Origin: Mixia osmundae IAM 14324
Lineage: Eukaryota > Basidiomycota > Mixiomycetes > Mixiales > Mixiaceae
Assembly (NCBI RefSeq): GCF_000708205.1
Contig: NW_014575548.1
Span: 62,001 to 126,000 of the forward strand
Direction: 5' to 3'
Length of the DNA stretch: 64,000 nucleotides
Shown: positions 21,586-33,684 of the stretch, piece by piece
Numbering within the stretch: the stretch's first letter is position 1
How the letters are laid out: each line of letters starts with the position of its first letter
Position numbers and translations under genes: made by a program
The notes under the pieces: model-generated
Databases searched by the model: none
The model's input: the letters and a program-made list of their open reading frames with translations, nothing else
What the model was told of the DNA's origin: nothing

Positions 21586-21696
21586 ATGGCACTCGCTCGG
21601 CCCATTATACCCACGCGCATCTCAGACAGGACCTGTTGTCGCCCCGTTTCGGTCCAAGGCTTGCATTCGATCTTTCATCGAGGTGGCTCTGGTAGC

Positions 21697-23650
21697 TCAC
21701 CAGGGTCTGCTTGTGCTGCTCGAAGTCGTGCTCGTGTCGGTGTCTGTGGAAGACCAATAGGCGTCCAGGACTTCCTCTGGTGTGGTACGCAGGCCGAAAG
21801 CTCCAATCGAGAATTCGGATGCGACAGATCTACGCACGGCAGGTGAGGGCATCGTAAGCCTGCTCATTCTCTGACTGCCCTTCCACTTGCTGAAATAGAA
21901 CAGGGCATCTGGATCTGTGGCCGTCGTCTTGATCGACGCAACGCTCTGTCGTTGCGACCCTTCTTTTCCGTCAACGTGTGTGGTCGAATTGCGAATCGTA
22001 GGCTGGTCTTCCTCACTGATAGCGGGGAGAACTCCTTGACCCCTTGACTGCGGTGAGGCTCCCATCGCTCTCATCATGTCTGCACTTGACCAAGCCGGAT
22101 CTTGACTTGCTTTCTCGTGGTCGTACTTGTCCTCATTTGCAAATGCCACAGAATTCCAAGGTAAGTCCATCTCGTTCTTGAAGTCGTGCGGTATGTCTTG
22201 GATAGCAGTCAGATAGCCAGTAATGAAGAGGATCGTGAGCGCATTAAAGACTGCAGTGAGGATGCCAAGGATCTGCAAGAAGTACCATGCTTCGAAGTAT
22301 CTCGGAATGATGAACAGCACGGCGACGAGGGTATTGACGAGATAGACAAATTGAGCAATACCCTTGCTTGCTATGAACAAAGGTTTCTGTCCAATCAAAC
22401 ATCAGATCTTGGCCGCTCTGGGATCAGAATGCTCACCTTTGAATAGACGCCAAAGTACGCAAGCGCAGACATCGGCAAGTGCACGATAGCGAAGAGGAGT
22501 TGGCCAGACTCGTAAGCATTGATCACTAGGCTGACAAAGTCGCTAGGCTTGTCGATGAGGATCCCAGCTTCGCTCAACTCTGCGGCCCAAGCAAACAAAA
22601 AGGCAAGAATCATGAAGAAGTCTTGCCAGACGATTGCGTCCAGCGTCATCCGGATTTTGATTGCTCGATTCGCTCTGTGCGGTCTTCCGATGCTCGTGTA
22701 AGCTGCTGAGTAATCCGGCATGAGCTTGATGCTGAGTGCGATGGCGAACAGGAGCGCAATGCTGTGCGAGAGCATCAAGTCGCGATTGATATCGTTGAGG
22801 GCGAAGCCGAGACCCTTGAGAACATTGGCTCCGCCGCAATGCGTTTGCACCAATCGAGCAAATGCACGGGCATCCGAATCGGTTTCGACAGATGTGGCAA
22901 ACGAAGCGAGCAGTACGAAGCCTTGCATGAGAAAAGCGCTGGTCAAGTGAGGTACCGAACGGAAGTATAAGCCGACGAGTGTGTAGAGAAAGTTCCAAAG
23001 CTGATATGCGAGAAAGAATTGCGCTTCCTTCCGTCGATGCTGTATGCTGATTTGTGATGTCTTGAGTGAAGAGGCGCATTCGAGGGACACGGACAACATC
23101 TGACCATTGAAGGCTGTACCATTGACCATTGTGCCATTCGATAGGAATGCGAACGATTGTGGGCTTGCGATAACCTTACCCGTTGGCGCAATAGGCACAC
23201 CCGCCGCCTGTATAGGCGCTGCTTTCGAGATAGCATTCGCGCCAGTATTGTTGGCCGTTTTGGCTCGTTGAACACTTCGTACCGACTGAACATTGCTGTC
23301 TGTCAGGCAAGTGCTCTGTTCGCTAAATATCCTGCTTGTCTTGAGCGACCTCTGTAATCGAACGAGGGCATCGTTGGTTTCCGAGAGCCGTCTAGCTTCC
23401 CCTTCAAAGGCCTACAGCCAGATGATCTCTGTCAGCATCACCGCTGGCCAGGGAGACGATGACTTGCACGTAGTACGTTGAGCGCTTTCTGATCATGTGT
23501 GAGGCTCTTGACGTGCAAATATGAGGTGATCCAGCCGTTGCATGCTAGTATGTTGAGCAGTATGAGCGGAACGACAATGTGATAAGTCAGCGCCGCTCGG
23601 AGTCGAGCTGTCCAGCTGCGCTCATGCAGACGCTTTCGAGGCAATCGCAT
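21697..23650 (-). CDS. Unrecognised multi-pass membrane protein
   Basis: Exons read on the minus strand as 23650-23477, 23411-22437 and 22386-21697 (612 aa). One hydrophobic segment near the N-terminus (LRAALTYHIVVPLILLNILA) is followed by a soluble stretch of about 150 residues with heptad-like spacing, a single cysteine before the membrane region and two NGT glycosylation sequons. Seven more hydrophobic segments follow, then a Ser/Thr-rich C-terminal tail of about 150 residues. The layout, a large N-terminal luminal domain plus seven helices plus a cytosolic tail, resembles a receptor, but I recognise no family. The start is uncertain: the frame is open some 45 codons upstream of the ATG used, without another ATG, so a further upstream exon is possible. 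Confidence 0.7.
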
Positions 23651-23864
23651 ACAGGCCCACCAACGTCCAGCGCTGGTCTTACGACGTGCCTGCGGCTGAC
23701 TGATAAGAAGTGAAAAATCAGAATTGGCATGTGAAAGCCCCCAGAAGGCGCGTGAGAGCAATGGCGCAAAGACCTTGTGGGCTCCAGTCGCGATCGGAGG
23801 TCAAAGCGTGATTTCGCGATTGCTGTTTGCCGGGAAGAGGCTTCAGGAACGAGTGCATTGTGGT

Positions 23865-25497
23865 CTACAGCTTGGAGAATTTCTTGCTGCGTTGGATTGT
23901 GTCTGCCGCGAGTAGGCCTACAGGCCCGAATGCGTTGGCATAGAGTGATGCTTTCTCCGAACTAGCTTGACCGCGTGCGGCACGTGCAGCGATACCTTGC
24001 ATGATGACAGAAAGCTGCGTGGAATCCGATGAGCTGCTGGCATCGTGGACGATGTCTTGCTTACCCTGAAGAAGCTGAAGCTGACTGCTGCAGACCATCC
24101 TTTGATTGGGTATGAGCGGCCAACCGATTTGCAGTAGAGCTTCATCAGCGTTTCTGCGTCTGGGATTGGCAGATCCTTTGGCTCTAGATCTCTGCAAGCG
24201 AACCGCTCCAGAGTTTCAGCCAAGCTAAGCTGAACGAATTTCCCTGCTTGCCTGAAACCAACGACGATGTCCGAGCCGCTGTCGGATGGTATGTAGAACG
24301 GCTGTAGCAGATTTGAGAGATCCGAAAGCGGATGGCCCTGCATTCCTCTCAGTGAGGGACCGCAATATGCGTGACATGACTGACAAGTGTCGAAAGCTCC
24401 CAATCGAGAACGCCAATCACTTCTGGCTTGGTAGGGTGGAATATCTGGCCGTCTGGAAGATTCAATGATTGCACCCTGGCTGATGATTCTGCTGCGCACC
24501 ATGTTATCAAGCTTAAAATCGCCGTGTACGATCGTCGTCTCGCCGAGTGGGCAGTTCTCAGAGTACCATTTGAGCAGCCTGACAGGCTTATCAGATCACG
24601 CGAACAAGGCGAGAAGCGAGCAGACCAGTCCAAGTTGGGAATGTCACCGACAGCATCTCCTGTATCTTTGTGCTCTATTGCGGCCTGTGCGTGTGACACG
24701 CGTGCCAGACTCTTGATCTGCCGAGGATAGAAATCTTTCTGACTGCCGTAGTCTGATAGACCGATATCATTCGGCTTCAGTGCGTGCAGTGCCGCCAGCG
24801 TTCGGATAACGCTCTCCCAGCTGCGAATCCCACCCCTTCAGAGTCAGCGGAAAGACCCATTTTACATGGCGATAGCTGACCATTTGGATCTTTCCTCTTT
24901 TGACTTAAGCTCAGGTATCCTAACGTCTGTGAAGATGCGACCCTCCAGGAATTGCATCACATAGAACGGCGTGCCAATGACATCGTTGTCCTCACATCTG
25001 CGAGAGGTGAAGCTGAGCCGTGTGCTAGCGGAGGCAAGCGGGGTACGTGCAGGCAGTAGACCTCTGGCACAGGTACGGTGGCCTTGTCTGCCTTTCTGCT
25101 CGCTTCACCGACGGCCTTGATGACCTTGTACTCTCGCTCGACAGCATGAGCAGTCTTGGACACAAGCTTGCCCGGCGGCTTCTTCCTCAATACGTACTTG
25201 ACTTTCCTGTCGGCGTGGTGTGCTTAGCTACATAGGCAGATCAAGACCAGCGGACGAACTTTGCGTCGGTGATGAAGTAGGTGGGATTGCTCTGGCCGAA
25301 CTTGAATTGCTTTATCTCGATAGGCAGGGTGATATGACTGATGTTTTTTGAGAGATACGCCTCAAGTTTAGCCTGATCAATTGCTTGTCGTATTTCACCA
25401 TGGTCGGTCCTGTCAGGGTCCTATCGTCTTCAGGCTGGTATAATCAACAACGGCGAGCCACGGACCCTTTGGGAGCATCCTTGCCTGCAGGTGCCAT
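23865..25497 (-). CDS. APH/ACAD10-type phosphotransferase
   Basis: Nine exons read on the minus strand: 25497-25452, 25383-25260, 25206-25051, 24997-24881, 24820-24626, 24578-24500, 24444-24385, 24337-24065 and 24014-23865 (399 aa). The protein belongs to the aminoglycoside phosphotransferase-like kinases related to the N-terminal domain of ACAD10/11: [26 protein letters not shown], the catalytic loop [10 protein letters not shown] and the metal motif [12 protein letters not shown]. Human ACAD10/11 kinases phosphorylate 4-hydroxy acids; the fungal substrate is not established. The third intron begins with GC (gcacgt) and is needed to join YCL to CEDNDVIG. The first junction is ambiguous between two nearby donors; the one giving ARPIDQA is used. 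With nine exons this is the most fragmented gene in the window. Confidence 0.9.
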
Positions 25498-25621
25498 GCC
25501 CGCAACAGGTCCGGAAGACGGGCGAACGCGCTGCCGGTCATGCTGCAGGTTCGAAGTTCCCCGCGCGGAGATCTGGTGGTCGTTCACCGACGAAGCGATT
25601 TTTGGCGGACGAACGCCAATC

Positions 25622-27217
25622 ATGATGCGCCCAGCATGTCGCACGTCCCATCGCATGCTAAGCAGTGTCGCTCGTGGGAAGCAGTCAGCACAATTAGCGG
25701 ACGAGAGCGCAGCTCATGCGCAGATCAAGCGCTATATCTTGACGAACGATCCTCAGAGCGCACTGAAGCACTATACAGCTTGGCTTACCCATCGCTCCGT
25801 CTTACCGCCTCCGCGTACGCAAGAAATTGTGATCCAGTCCTTTTTCAGCCATCGCGCGTACGAAGAAGGTCTGCAAGCCTATCGACTTTTCCTCGAAGCG
25901 AAAAATGAGCCGACAGTCAGATTACAGACGGCTGCACTGTCTGCTGCTGTCATAAGAGCCAGACAAGCTAGCGCAGATCCTGTGCACCACCGTCTGGTCG
26001 CCATCCTCGGGCGTTTCCTCGTGTCTGGGAAGGCGCTCGAGGACGAGATTAGCGTCAGCTCTGCGATTAATGCCATGGCTCAGCTTGGTCAATTCGACGG
26101 TATAGAGCGGATCGCGCAACAGTACAACGCTTTACTCGATTTGAAGGGCGAGACTTCCAGTTTGGGTTACTACCGTGCTCGTATGAAAGCTTATGCGCTT
26201 CAAGGCAATCTCAACAAAGCCTACGATATGCTTGTCGAATGGCGTAATACTTGCAAAGCCGACGATGCGCAAAGCGCCTTGATCATATTTGACCTGATCG
26301 AGCTGGTGTCAGAGCATGCACCGCGAAAGCCCGTCTATGGCGAATTGCTCAGTCTCGTCAAAGAAGCTAGCATCCCGTTAGATCGACGCGCGCTTGAGAT
26401 ACTCATGGTTGCTGAGCTCAAGCTAAGACATCTGTCTACCGTTCAGTCTCTCTTCGACAAGCACGTCGCGCTATGGGAAGCCCCTGTCGAGCCTGACGGA
26501 ATTGAGAACCCGGACTATGCTCTCGCAGATCGCGCATTTGTCACCGTCTTTCGAGCCCATCATTTGTCCGCCCGAATGGCAAGGAACAGACGGTACAGAA
26601 CAGCTCAAATGACATCGCACGAGCCGCTGTTAGCTGAGATGGAATCGCCATCAGAGCTCTCTTTGGACCCGAGAGCCATCTTCCGGGCGATGGCACGCAG
26701 AGAAAAAGACCGTCTAGCTAATCGCGCAACTTCGAAAGCGTACGCTCGATCACCGTTCAGCATAGATGCTCTCAAAGCTGCTATGTCCGCTCTTATCACT
26801 CAACGCGACTGGCTCGGTACGCTGGCAGCCTTCAGAGCTGTTTCCCGCTTTGGCCTGAGCCTGACGCCGCCGCTGCTGTGCCATATACGAGACGAGCTTC
26901 TCGGTCTATCAAGATGGTGCCATCTGACCGAGCTGGAGGAGAAAATTCTCAAGGGTGTAAATAGGCTCAAGCTCGTCCATCTTGCACCGGCCCAGCAGGT
27001 TCTATCTGCTTCTTTTGGGAGGCGATCGCTTTCACGACCCTCGCTGAGCACGAGACAGTATCACGTCTCTGCTGTCCTGCCAGTCGGCGGTATGTTACCA
27101 AAGCGGCACTACGTCGAAGACGTACTCGAACTTCTCGCTTGCTCGCACAGTGAAGCTTCGGATGCGCAGCTCCAGATGGAGTATCACCGTGTACAAGCCT
27201 TCATGTTCGACCAATAG
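25622..27217 (+). CDS. Helical-repeat protein, probably mitochondrial
   Basis: Single exon, 531 aa from the tandem ATGs at 25622. The start gives an Arg/Ser-rich N-terminus (MMRPACRTSHRMLSSVARG) that looks like a mitochondrial presequence. The upstream open frame to 25385 is rejected because it would overlap the first exon of the divergent kinase gene. The body is all-helical, with PPR/TPR-like spacing (for example YRARMKAYALQGNLNKAYDM and AIKRYILTNDPQSALKHY near the N-terminus). Fungal mitochondrial PPR-like proteins act in mRNA stability and translation. Individual repeats are degenerate, so the assignment is by pattern only. Confidence 0.65.
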   Translation: MMRPACRTSHRMLSSVARGKQSAQLADESAAHAQIKRYILTNDPQSALKHYTAWLTHRSVLPPPRTQEIVIQSFFSHRAYEEGLQAYRLFLEAKNEPTVRLQTAALSAAVIRARQASADPVHHRLVAILGRFLVSGKALEDEISVSSAINAMAQLGQFDGIERIAQQYNALLDLKGETSSLGYYRARMKAYALQGNLNKAYDMLVEWRNTCKADDAQSALIIFDLIELVSEHAPRKPVYGELLSLVKEASIPLDRRALEILMVAELKLRHLSTVQSLFDKHVALWEAPVEPDGIENPDYALADRAFVTVFRAHHLSARMARNRRYRTAQMTSHEPLLAEMESPSELSLDPRAIFRAMARREKDRLANRATSKAYARSPFSIDALKAAMSALITQRDWLGTLAAFRAVSRFGLSLTPPLLCHIRDELLGLSRWCHLTELEEKILKGVNRLKLVHLAPAQQVLSASFGRRSLSRPSLSTRQYHVSAVLPVGGMLPKRHYVEDVLELLACSHSEASDAQLQMEYHRVQAFMFDQ

Positions 27218-27378
27218 GATGCAAAAGTGTTCATCCGGGTGCATCAATCGGAGGCCTGGTCTCGTCGAGTCGAGTGTGTCCACCGAAGACGATGCCAAGC
27301 TTGAGGCGCTTTCGGTCATTTGGGCTCCGTAGGTGTCATCCGAGCTAGCATCTCACACAAGAGCTAGCTTGCTACCCG

Positions 27379-29129
27379 ATGGACACATCCGGCTTCGTGC
27401 GCTTTACTGCTAGCTCCTTCTTCGGAGATCGTTCGACTGCGCACCGACAGGTTCGCAATGGAGACACAGGCGATGTTGACGAATACCTGAGCATGTACTA
27501 TGACCGCACGAGACATCCATCGACCAGGTCTCGGCCATTCTCACACGGATCAGCAGATACAGCTACTCGGAGCTTTGAGCACGACGGAGATCTGACGATG
27601 GCACAGTCGTCGGAATCGGACGATGACTCCTGGCCATATGGAGACAATGTCATGCTAGCAGTCGATGATCAAGCCATGCTTGGACTTATGCTAGCAAACG
27701 ACTTTATGCGCACTTCTGACTCGAACGACGACGACGACAGGCCCGAATACATTCCATCGCCGACCGCGAGTCAAAATCGACACAGGCGCCAGGCTGTCAA
27801 GGAAGTAACCACACGCTTCCCAATTCCTACACAGCTCCTTGACGATCTCGATGATCCACAAAGAGAGCCCGTGACGAACGGGCTGGGCTCACTCGGCCGA
27901 CTTCCGCCCGAATTGCTGATGACGATTGTGCGCAAGGTCGGCCTCGAATGGCGCTACGATCTCATCACTCTCGGTCGTGCAAGTCGCGGTCTTCGTTCTA
28001 TCGCAATGAGCGATCGGGTATGGGAAGGCGCTGCTGGCAAAGCCGCTCCCGGCTTTCGTCGACCCATATGGCAGTACGTGCTCGAAGTCAATCGCCTTAG
28101 CTGTACTGTCTGCAGGGTAGCATTACACCGTCATCACCAAGCTCACGAGCACTGTATCGCTGCTCATTTCGGCCCAAAGCAAGCAGCTTCGCGTCATGGC
28201 AAGCCTACAGTACTGTGCGATCGGTGCCATGTAGCTATCACACGCGTTCGAGAGGGCAAGCTTGTTCCTCTCGACACCTCTGCCCAGGTCCGTCATTCTA
28301 CGCGATATGTCGCTTCAGAGATGCTAAGGTGATCGCACAGCAGCGCGAGACCCACCGTCGCCAGATGATGCTCCTGGCTCGTTGTCGCTCCCTCTTCGGT
28401 GTCACTTGGTGCACGCAGGACCAGTTCGCGCTGCTCGCCCCCAAGGAGATTACGTGGGAGCTTCGGCAGCTCGTTATCGACTTCGTCTTCGATCATCGCA
28501 TCCTCGATCTTGAAGGTGCCCTGGCGAGCGTTGTGGAGTATCGAACGAGTAAGTAGCGGGCTCGAACTGCTGCAGACTCCTGACGCGGTGTTGCAGTGCT
28601 GCTCGATCGCTACGCTGAACTCGAGCTATGGTGGCATCACCACGAAGAGCTTCGAGGAGGCATCATATATAGCTCTCTCACTCAGACTTGGCGCAGCCTT
28701 CCTCGCGATGCTTTTGAGGGCGGATTACCGCTCGCCCAGATCGGCGTCGTTCTCTCTCGGCGTGCACATCAAGTCATCGCAGAGCGTTTGACACAGAATG
28801 CAGGCGATGACGACCCGTCCATCAACTACAATGTCGCCTGGATTGTGGCCCAGAATGTCTCGGAGCAGAGCTGGGGGTTCATCCCGCACGCTATCGGCGA
28901 GCAGCTTCACAGTCTCCCCAGATGGATCAGGGACAGCATTTCCGACTCGCGACGTCCTCTCTCGTGTCTGCGCGCCGACTGCAGTCTGGAGGCTACCAGC
29001 GGCTGTCCTTGCGCGCTATGTCACACGCATTGTACACCGCGCGATCGGATGGCGCTTGGCTACTGTCGACGCGCCAGATGTCCTGTGCACTCTACAGCGA
29101 CGCGCAAGACTAGCAGCATCAAGGCATAG
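27379..29129 (+). CDS. F-box protein with C-terminal cysteine cluster, paralogue 1
   Basis: Exons 27379-28287, 28329-28548 and 28597-29129 (553 aa). The first 170 residues are disordered and Ser/Asp-rich. An F-box-like helix set follows (LGRLPPELLMTIVRKVGL, then MSDRVWEGAAG), which would recruit Skp1 for SCF ubiquitin ligation. Next comes a paired CxxC region (LSCTVCRVALHRHH...VLCDRCHVAI), a helical stretch with FGVTWCTQ, and a C-terminal cluster SCLRADCSLEATSGCPCALC followed by more His/Cys (CHTHC, CRRARCPVH). The same order of parts occurs in the minus-strand gene near 43987-45444, so the two are paralogues. I know no named family with this full architecture. The cysteine pairs suggest zinc binding. 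Confidence 0.78.
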
Positions 29130-29672
29130 CCATCACGAGGAGAGTATATTCCAGGCTTGTGGTGGAGACTGAGCAAACGCTCTGTGTGCTACCGTGCGCG
29201 ACTCAAGAAAGGATGCATAGCTCCATTCCTGTTGTCATCGCCTGTCGGAGCAGCGAATCTGCCGAACACGCCAGTGACGCAGCAGTGTCTGAATGATACT
29301 GTTGACCGTTCGATGCAAGATGAGCTCGGTCATGCCAATGATCCGCGTGTCACTCTGGCGCGGCCTCGTGGCACCATCATTTGATTGATGATCCTAAATG
29401 CCGGATATCAAATAGCTGCACAGCGGACTGCCCGAGTGATCAAACGCAAAGCAAACACAGCCGTTAGCGGCGACGGCCCTACGCTGTTCCTTCATCGATG
29501 GCTAGTCAAGGCTTCAGATAGTCATTACATCGACGTTCAAGCGAGCACAGATTGGACTAGCAGGGCTGCAGGGAGTCGCAAGGCACAAGGATCTTCGGCT
29601 ACATTCGTAGTCTGATCATCGCCCCCAGAGACCTCGCAGCTGGTCACTCTGCGGCACTTACAATAGGCAGAC
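29130..29672. other. Intergenic region upstream of SKN7
   Basis: About 540 bases between two plus-strand genes, holding the end of the F-box transcript and the SKN7 promoter. Short open frames here are unlike any family I know. No repeat or RNA gene was seen. Confidence 0.45.
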
Positions 29673-32495
29673 ATGTCAAGCTACGATAGCGGCAGCCAAT
29701 CGTACGCACCGCCAGGCTCGTCCGGCGGCAGGCACGGCTACTCAGCGCCGTCTTTCGGGACCAACGGCAGATCTGGAGCAGCCCAGGCTCACACACCATC
29801 GTACCATCAACAACAGCTCCCACCGTTGTCCTCCCTATCTGCAGCAGGCGCGCAGCATATCCATACCTACTCCCACGCACCCCTCTCGCCAAGGTCAGCG
29901 CACTATCAACAGCAGTACCAGTACCAGAACACGAGGCACTCGCCTTCTGTCTCATCCTCTGCTTCATCTTCAAGCAAGTCAGTCTCTGAGTTGTTGCAAC
30001 AGCAGCAGCAGCAACAACAGAGATTGCCGCCTATAGGTCAATTGACCGGTCGATCTCCTTCTGGGTCATCACCTTCTGCGGCCGGATACTTTCATCCAGG
30101 CGATCGCTCTTTCGAGGGCCAGATGAATGCACCCTTACCACCCATGTCGCCTGCCGCTATGCTATCAAGACCAGCGACGAATCCACCTCGGTCGAGATCA
30201 GTGTCGTACAGAGCTGGCATACCTGACGATCGATCGCCTCAGCAAACCGGCTTCAGCAGCGGCCAATCACCGCTCGGTAGATCCGAGACGCGCGGTAGGG
30301 CGTTTGCGGGAAAAGCAGACGAGGAAGAGGCGAGAGACGATCTGGACGAGACGCCAGCGTCTGTTGCGCCTCCCAGCAGGGTTGCAGCAGGGCCCAGCGA
30401 ATTCGTGAAGAAGCTGTTCAAGATGCTAGAAGAGGGCCAGTATCACGAAGTCGTCTCGTGGAGCTCGACCGGCGACAGCTTCCTTGTCAAGGCTCGTACC
30501 ATAGTCGTCGGTCTTGAGGGCTAAGCTCATGCCTCAAAGCAGGACATGAACTCATTCACGACCAATATTTTGCCGCGCCATTTCAAGCACTCGAATTTTG
30601 CTTCATTTGTGCGGCAACTGAACAAGTATGACTTCCACAAAGTCAAGTCTGTCGAGGGCGAGGCTAGTCTATATGGCGATCACGTCCGTATCTTATTTGC
30701 GACTTCGGACCGCACTGACCCTCGAGAACAGACATGGGAATTTCGTCATCCAGACTTTCGAGCTAATGCCAAGCACGCGTTGGATCGGATCAAGCGAAAG
30801 GGTCCTCAAGGAAGCAAAGCGAGCGCAGCTGCCACGAATGCAAATGGACCGTCGGGCGCCCTCAACTCGGGCAAAGCATCGCCTGCGCCAACGCCCGTCA
30901 CGCCTAATGTGAACACTGATCTGGAGAATCTCATCACGGGCGGGTCGACGGAAGCTGCCATGCTCGCTATGAAGGCACAGCTAGATCAGCTTATATTCGG
31001 CCAGGGGTTGGCCAACGAGAAGATCAACGATCTCACCAGGGAGCATCAGGTCAGTCCCAGCTATCATCAAGCTTGCTGTGCCTCATGTCTAGGACATCCA
31101 GGCGGTCATCTCTGAGCTCGTCACCTTTCAGAAAAACCTAGTGGCTCAAGACGCGCTTATGCAGAACCTGCTCCAGTACCTCGTGACCATGGAGTCGGGT
31201 ATGTTATCCAGCACTGCTATTAATCGGTGTTGACTCGCAAACGCAGATAAAGCGCAAGCGAGCGCAGCCGCAGAAGGGGTAGCACCGAGGCCATACACGC
31301 CATCTGACCAGACTCAGAGGCTTATCTCATCGTATAACGAAGTCGCTCGGGCATCTTTCGATCAGATGCAAGAGATCACTCGGAGAGCTTCCCTCTTTTC
31401 CCAGAATCTGCCAGAAGCAGCTCGACACCCCCATCCTCCCATGAACGGCAGCTACGCATCCCAGCCCCCTGTTGATCCACATGTTGATCCGGAGGCGGGC
31501 AAGCCCGCCGTACGGGTCGTCACTCTCGGGCAACTCAGGCCTCGCGACGGCACCGATGAATATACCGCCCAAGACAGCCAACAGATACCCAATCTGACCA
31601 ATCCCTTCTCCAGTGATCCTCAGAAGAGCATGGAAGAGCCTTCTGCATCCGGCGAACGCCGAGGGTCGACGCTACGGATTCGCAGAGGCACATATATTCC
31701 AGGCTGGTCTGTACCGCCCAAGGTCCTACTCGTCGAAGACGACGCAGTCAGTCGGCGACTATCGAGCAAGTTCTTGCAAGTCTTTGGCTGTACGATCGAT
31801 GTGGCCGTCGATGGTGTTGCGGCTGTCAATAAGATGAACATGGACAAGTACGATCTGGTGCTGATGGTAAGTCGTATTCCGTAAACAGCGATCATGGTGC
31901 TGATCCTTGTGCAGGATATCGTCATGCCCAATCTGGATGGCGTATCAGCCGCTTCACTCATTCGCCAGTTCGATTCTCTCACACCCATCATCAGCATGAC
32001 AAGCAATTCAAATCCCAACGAAATCTTGAACTATTTCTCACATGGTATGTCTGCGCTTCAGATCGTTGACTGCCGTACTGACTACGGACTACAGGCATGA
32101 ACGATATTCTGCCGAAGCCATTCACCAAAGAGGGCCTGCTTGGCATGCTCGAGGTGCGCTGTATGCTTCAACGAGTTTGTACGATGCTGACATCTTTGCA
32201 GAAACATCTCATCCATCTCAAGCAGATGCAGCAGCTCGCAGATATACCTAGGGGCATCTCAGTCGGAGAGGCTCAGATACCCAACGGGCTGGTCTCGTTG
32301 ACTGGCTCGGGCGATGACAAGAACAACCCTTTTGCGACGATGGGGATTGGCGAGTCCGAGTATCTTGCAATGTTACAAGGCCTCGTCAACGTAGACAGCC
32401 CGAATCCGTCGCCATCTCATAAACGACACGCATCCGATTTACCAACATCAGACGACGCCAAGCGGGGTCGTTTCCAGGAAATCGAGACGAATTAA
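29673..32495 (+). CDS. SKN7: Skn7-type transcription factor (HSF DNA-binding domain plus response-regulator receiver)
   Basis: Seven exons: 29673-30491, 30543-31049, 31093-31198, 31247-31866, 31915-32044, 32095-32153 and 32202-32495 (844 aa). Skn7 is a response regulator at the end of the Sln1-type phosphorelay and controls osmotic, wall and oxidative stress genes. After a long low-complexity N-terminus with a polyglutamine run comes the HSF domain (FVKKLFKMLEEG, NILPRHFKHSNFASFVRQLN). A coiled coil follows, then the receiver domain: VLLVEDDAVSRR, the phospho-acceptor Asp in MDIVMPNLDG, and ILPKPF with the conserved Lys. The first intron has a GC donor (gctcgt) inside the HSF domain and restores FLVK|DMNSF. 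The remaining introns are GT-AG. Confidence 0.95.
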
Positions 32496-32585
32496 TCACT
32501 CATCATTTGCTCTCTACTCCATCACTGCTATCTTTAGCTTCACTCTGTTGCATGTTGTCTAAATGCGAACATGCGAATCTGCGGC

Positions 32586-33684
32586 TCAGTCGAATTTGAT
32601 CGAGTGGCTCTCCATCGTGATCTCCCCGCCTCTGTAGCTTCCACGCTTCTTCTTGTTCTTTTCCTGTTTGGCAATGTTGTTCAGTAAAGCATCGCATGCT
32701 GAAGTGAGCGACTCGTCACGGACCTTGCGGAAGCCAGCGCCTCGTGTGACGATGAGATCCTGAGCAGCCTTGTGACCATAGTCTGTGTTTGCGGCTCCAC
32801 CCTGATCCACACTGATCAGCTGTGGTACCTTCCTTTGACATTGAGAAGTCACCTTTGCTGCAAAACTATTATCTGCCAGACGAGGATCGACAGTGATCTC
32901 CTCCGCGCGAATGCGTCTAAAGGGCGTATTCACTTTCTTTGCGGCTTTGCCATTCTTTGTAGCTGGGGCACTGTCATCGAGCTCAATAGTCGTGACCGTT
33001 GCAAGAGGTGAGGCCGAGCGCGAGCTTTGTGCTGCAGCGATAGCAGCTGCCGCTTGAGGAGCGATCGTCTTGAGACGGTCTGGATGAACGTGCGAGAGTG
33101 CAGCAGCGGGTGCGACTGCAGACTCTACCTCCATCTCGTGTACAACCACTTGCTCCACAATGGGATGCTCGGCTGCCTTCTTGCTGCCTTGACGCATCTT
33201 TGCCGGCTTGTCTGTTGATCTTGGTGCTTTGACTTTTTTGCGTTTATCTGACGCAGCAGCGGTATCTGTGCCATTCGTCTGAACGGACTGCGCCGGCGCT
33301 AGAGCTTGCGTCGAGGTGGAAGCTTGAGGAGAGCCGAGTGTGCTCTTGCCTGCTAGTGCTTGTGCAGCTTGTGGCAGGACAGGAACGATCGATAACGGTC
33401 TGTAGCTCTTCAGGCTCTTCACTGCAGGCGCAACATCTCGCAGCAGCTGAACGAACAGCTCGCCGCCTTCTTGTTGTACGGTCGGGGTAAGTTTCTTGTC
33501 TAGCCGTTTGACAGACTTGCGAGTTTTGATGAGCTCACGTCGTAGTGCTCTTTCGGTTTTGCTAAAGCCTGCATGCAGCAGGAAGGCTTGCAAGAGATAG
33601 CATGCTGATCAGACGAACGACAGTGAGCCTAGCATCAGTCACGAAGCGCTTGCACCGACCGTTTGCGATGACTTGATCGTCCAT
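32586..33684 (-). CDS. SRP40: SRP40/Nopp140 family nucleolar protein
   Basis: Exons read on the minus strand as 33684-33660, 33604-32853, 32801-32724 and 32663-32586 (310 aa). The C-terminus is the SRP40 domain of Nopp140/NOLC1 chaperones of snoRNPs: PFRRIRAEEITVDPRLADNS, then DYGHKAAQDLIVTRG and KNKKKRGSYRGGEI. The N-terminus carries a LisH-like dimerisation motif (LLQAFLLHAGFSKTERALRR). The middle is shorter and less acidic than in most family members. A small first exon (MDDQVIAN) is needed because the LisH frame has no ATG. Introns 2 and 3 (51 and 60 bases) are stop-free multiples of three; comparison with the NOLC1 C-terminus supports splicing. Confidence 0.85.

Noticed and set aside
25385-25621. 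Upstream extension of the helical-repeat mitochondrial gene
   Set aside because: It would overlap exon 1 of the divergent kinase, lacks conservation, and the ATG pair at 25622 gives a better targeting sequence.
29970-30030. CAG/CAA repeat as a possible tandem repeat or CRISPR-like array
   Set aside because: It encodes the polyglutamine run of Skn7 and is a coding microsatellite without spacers.
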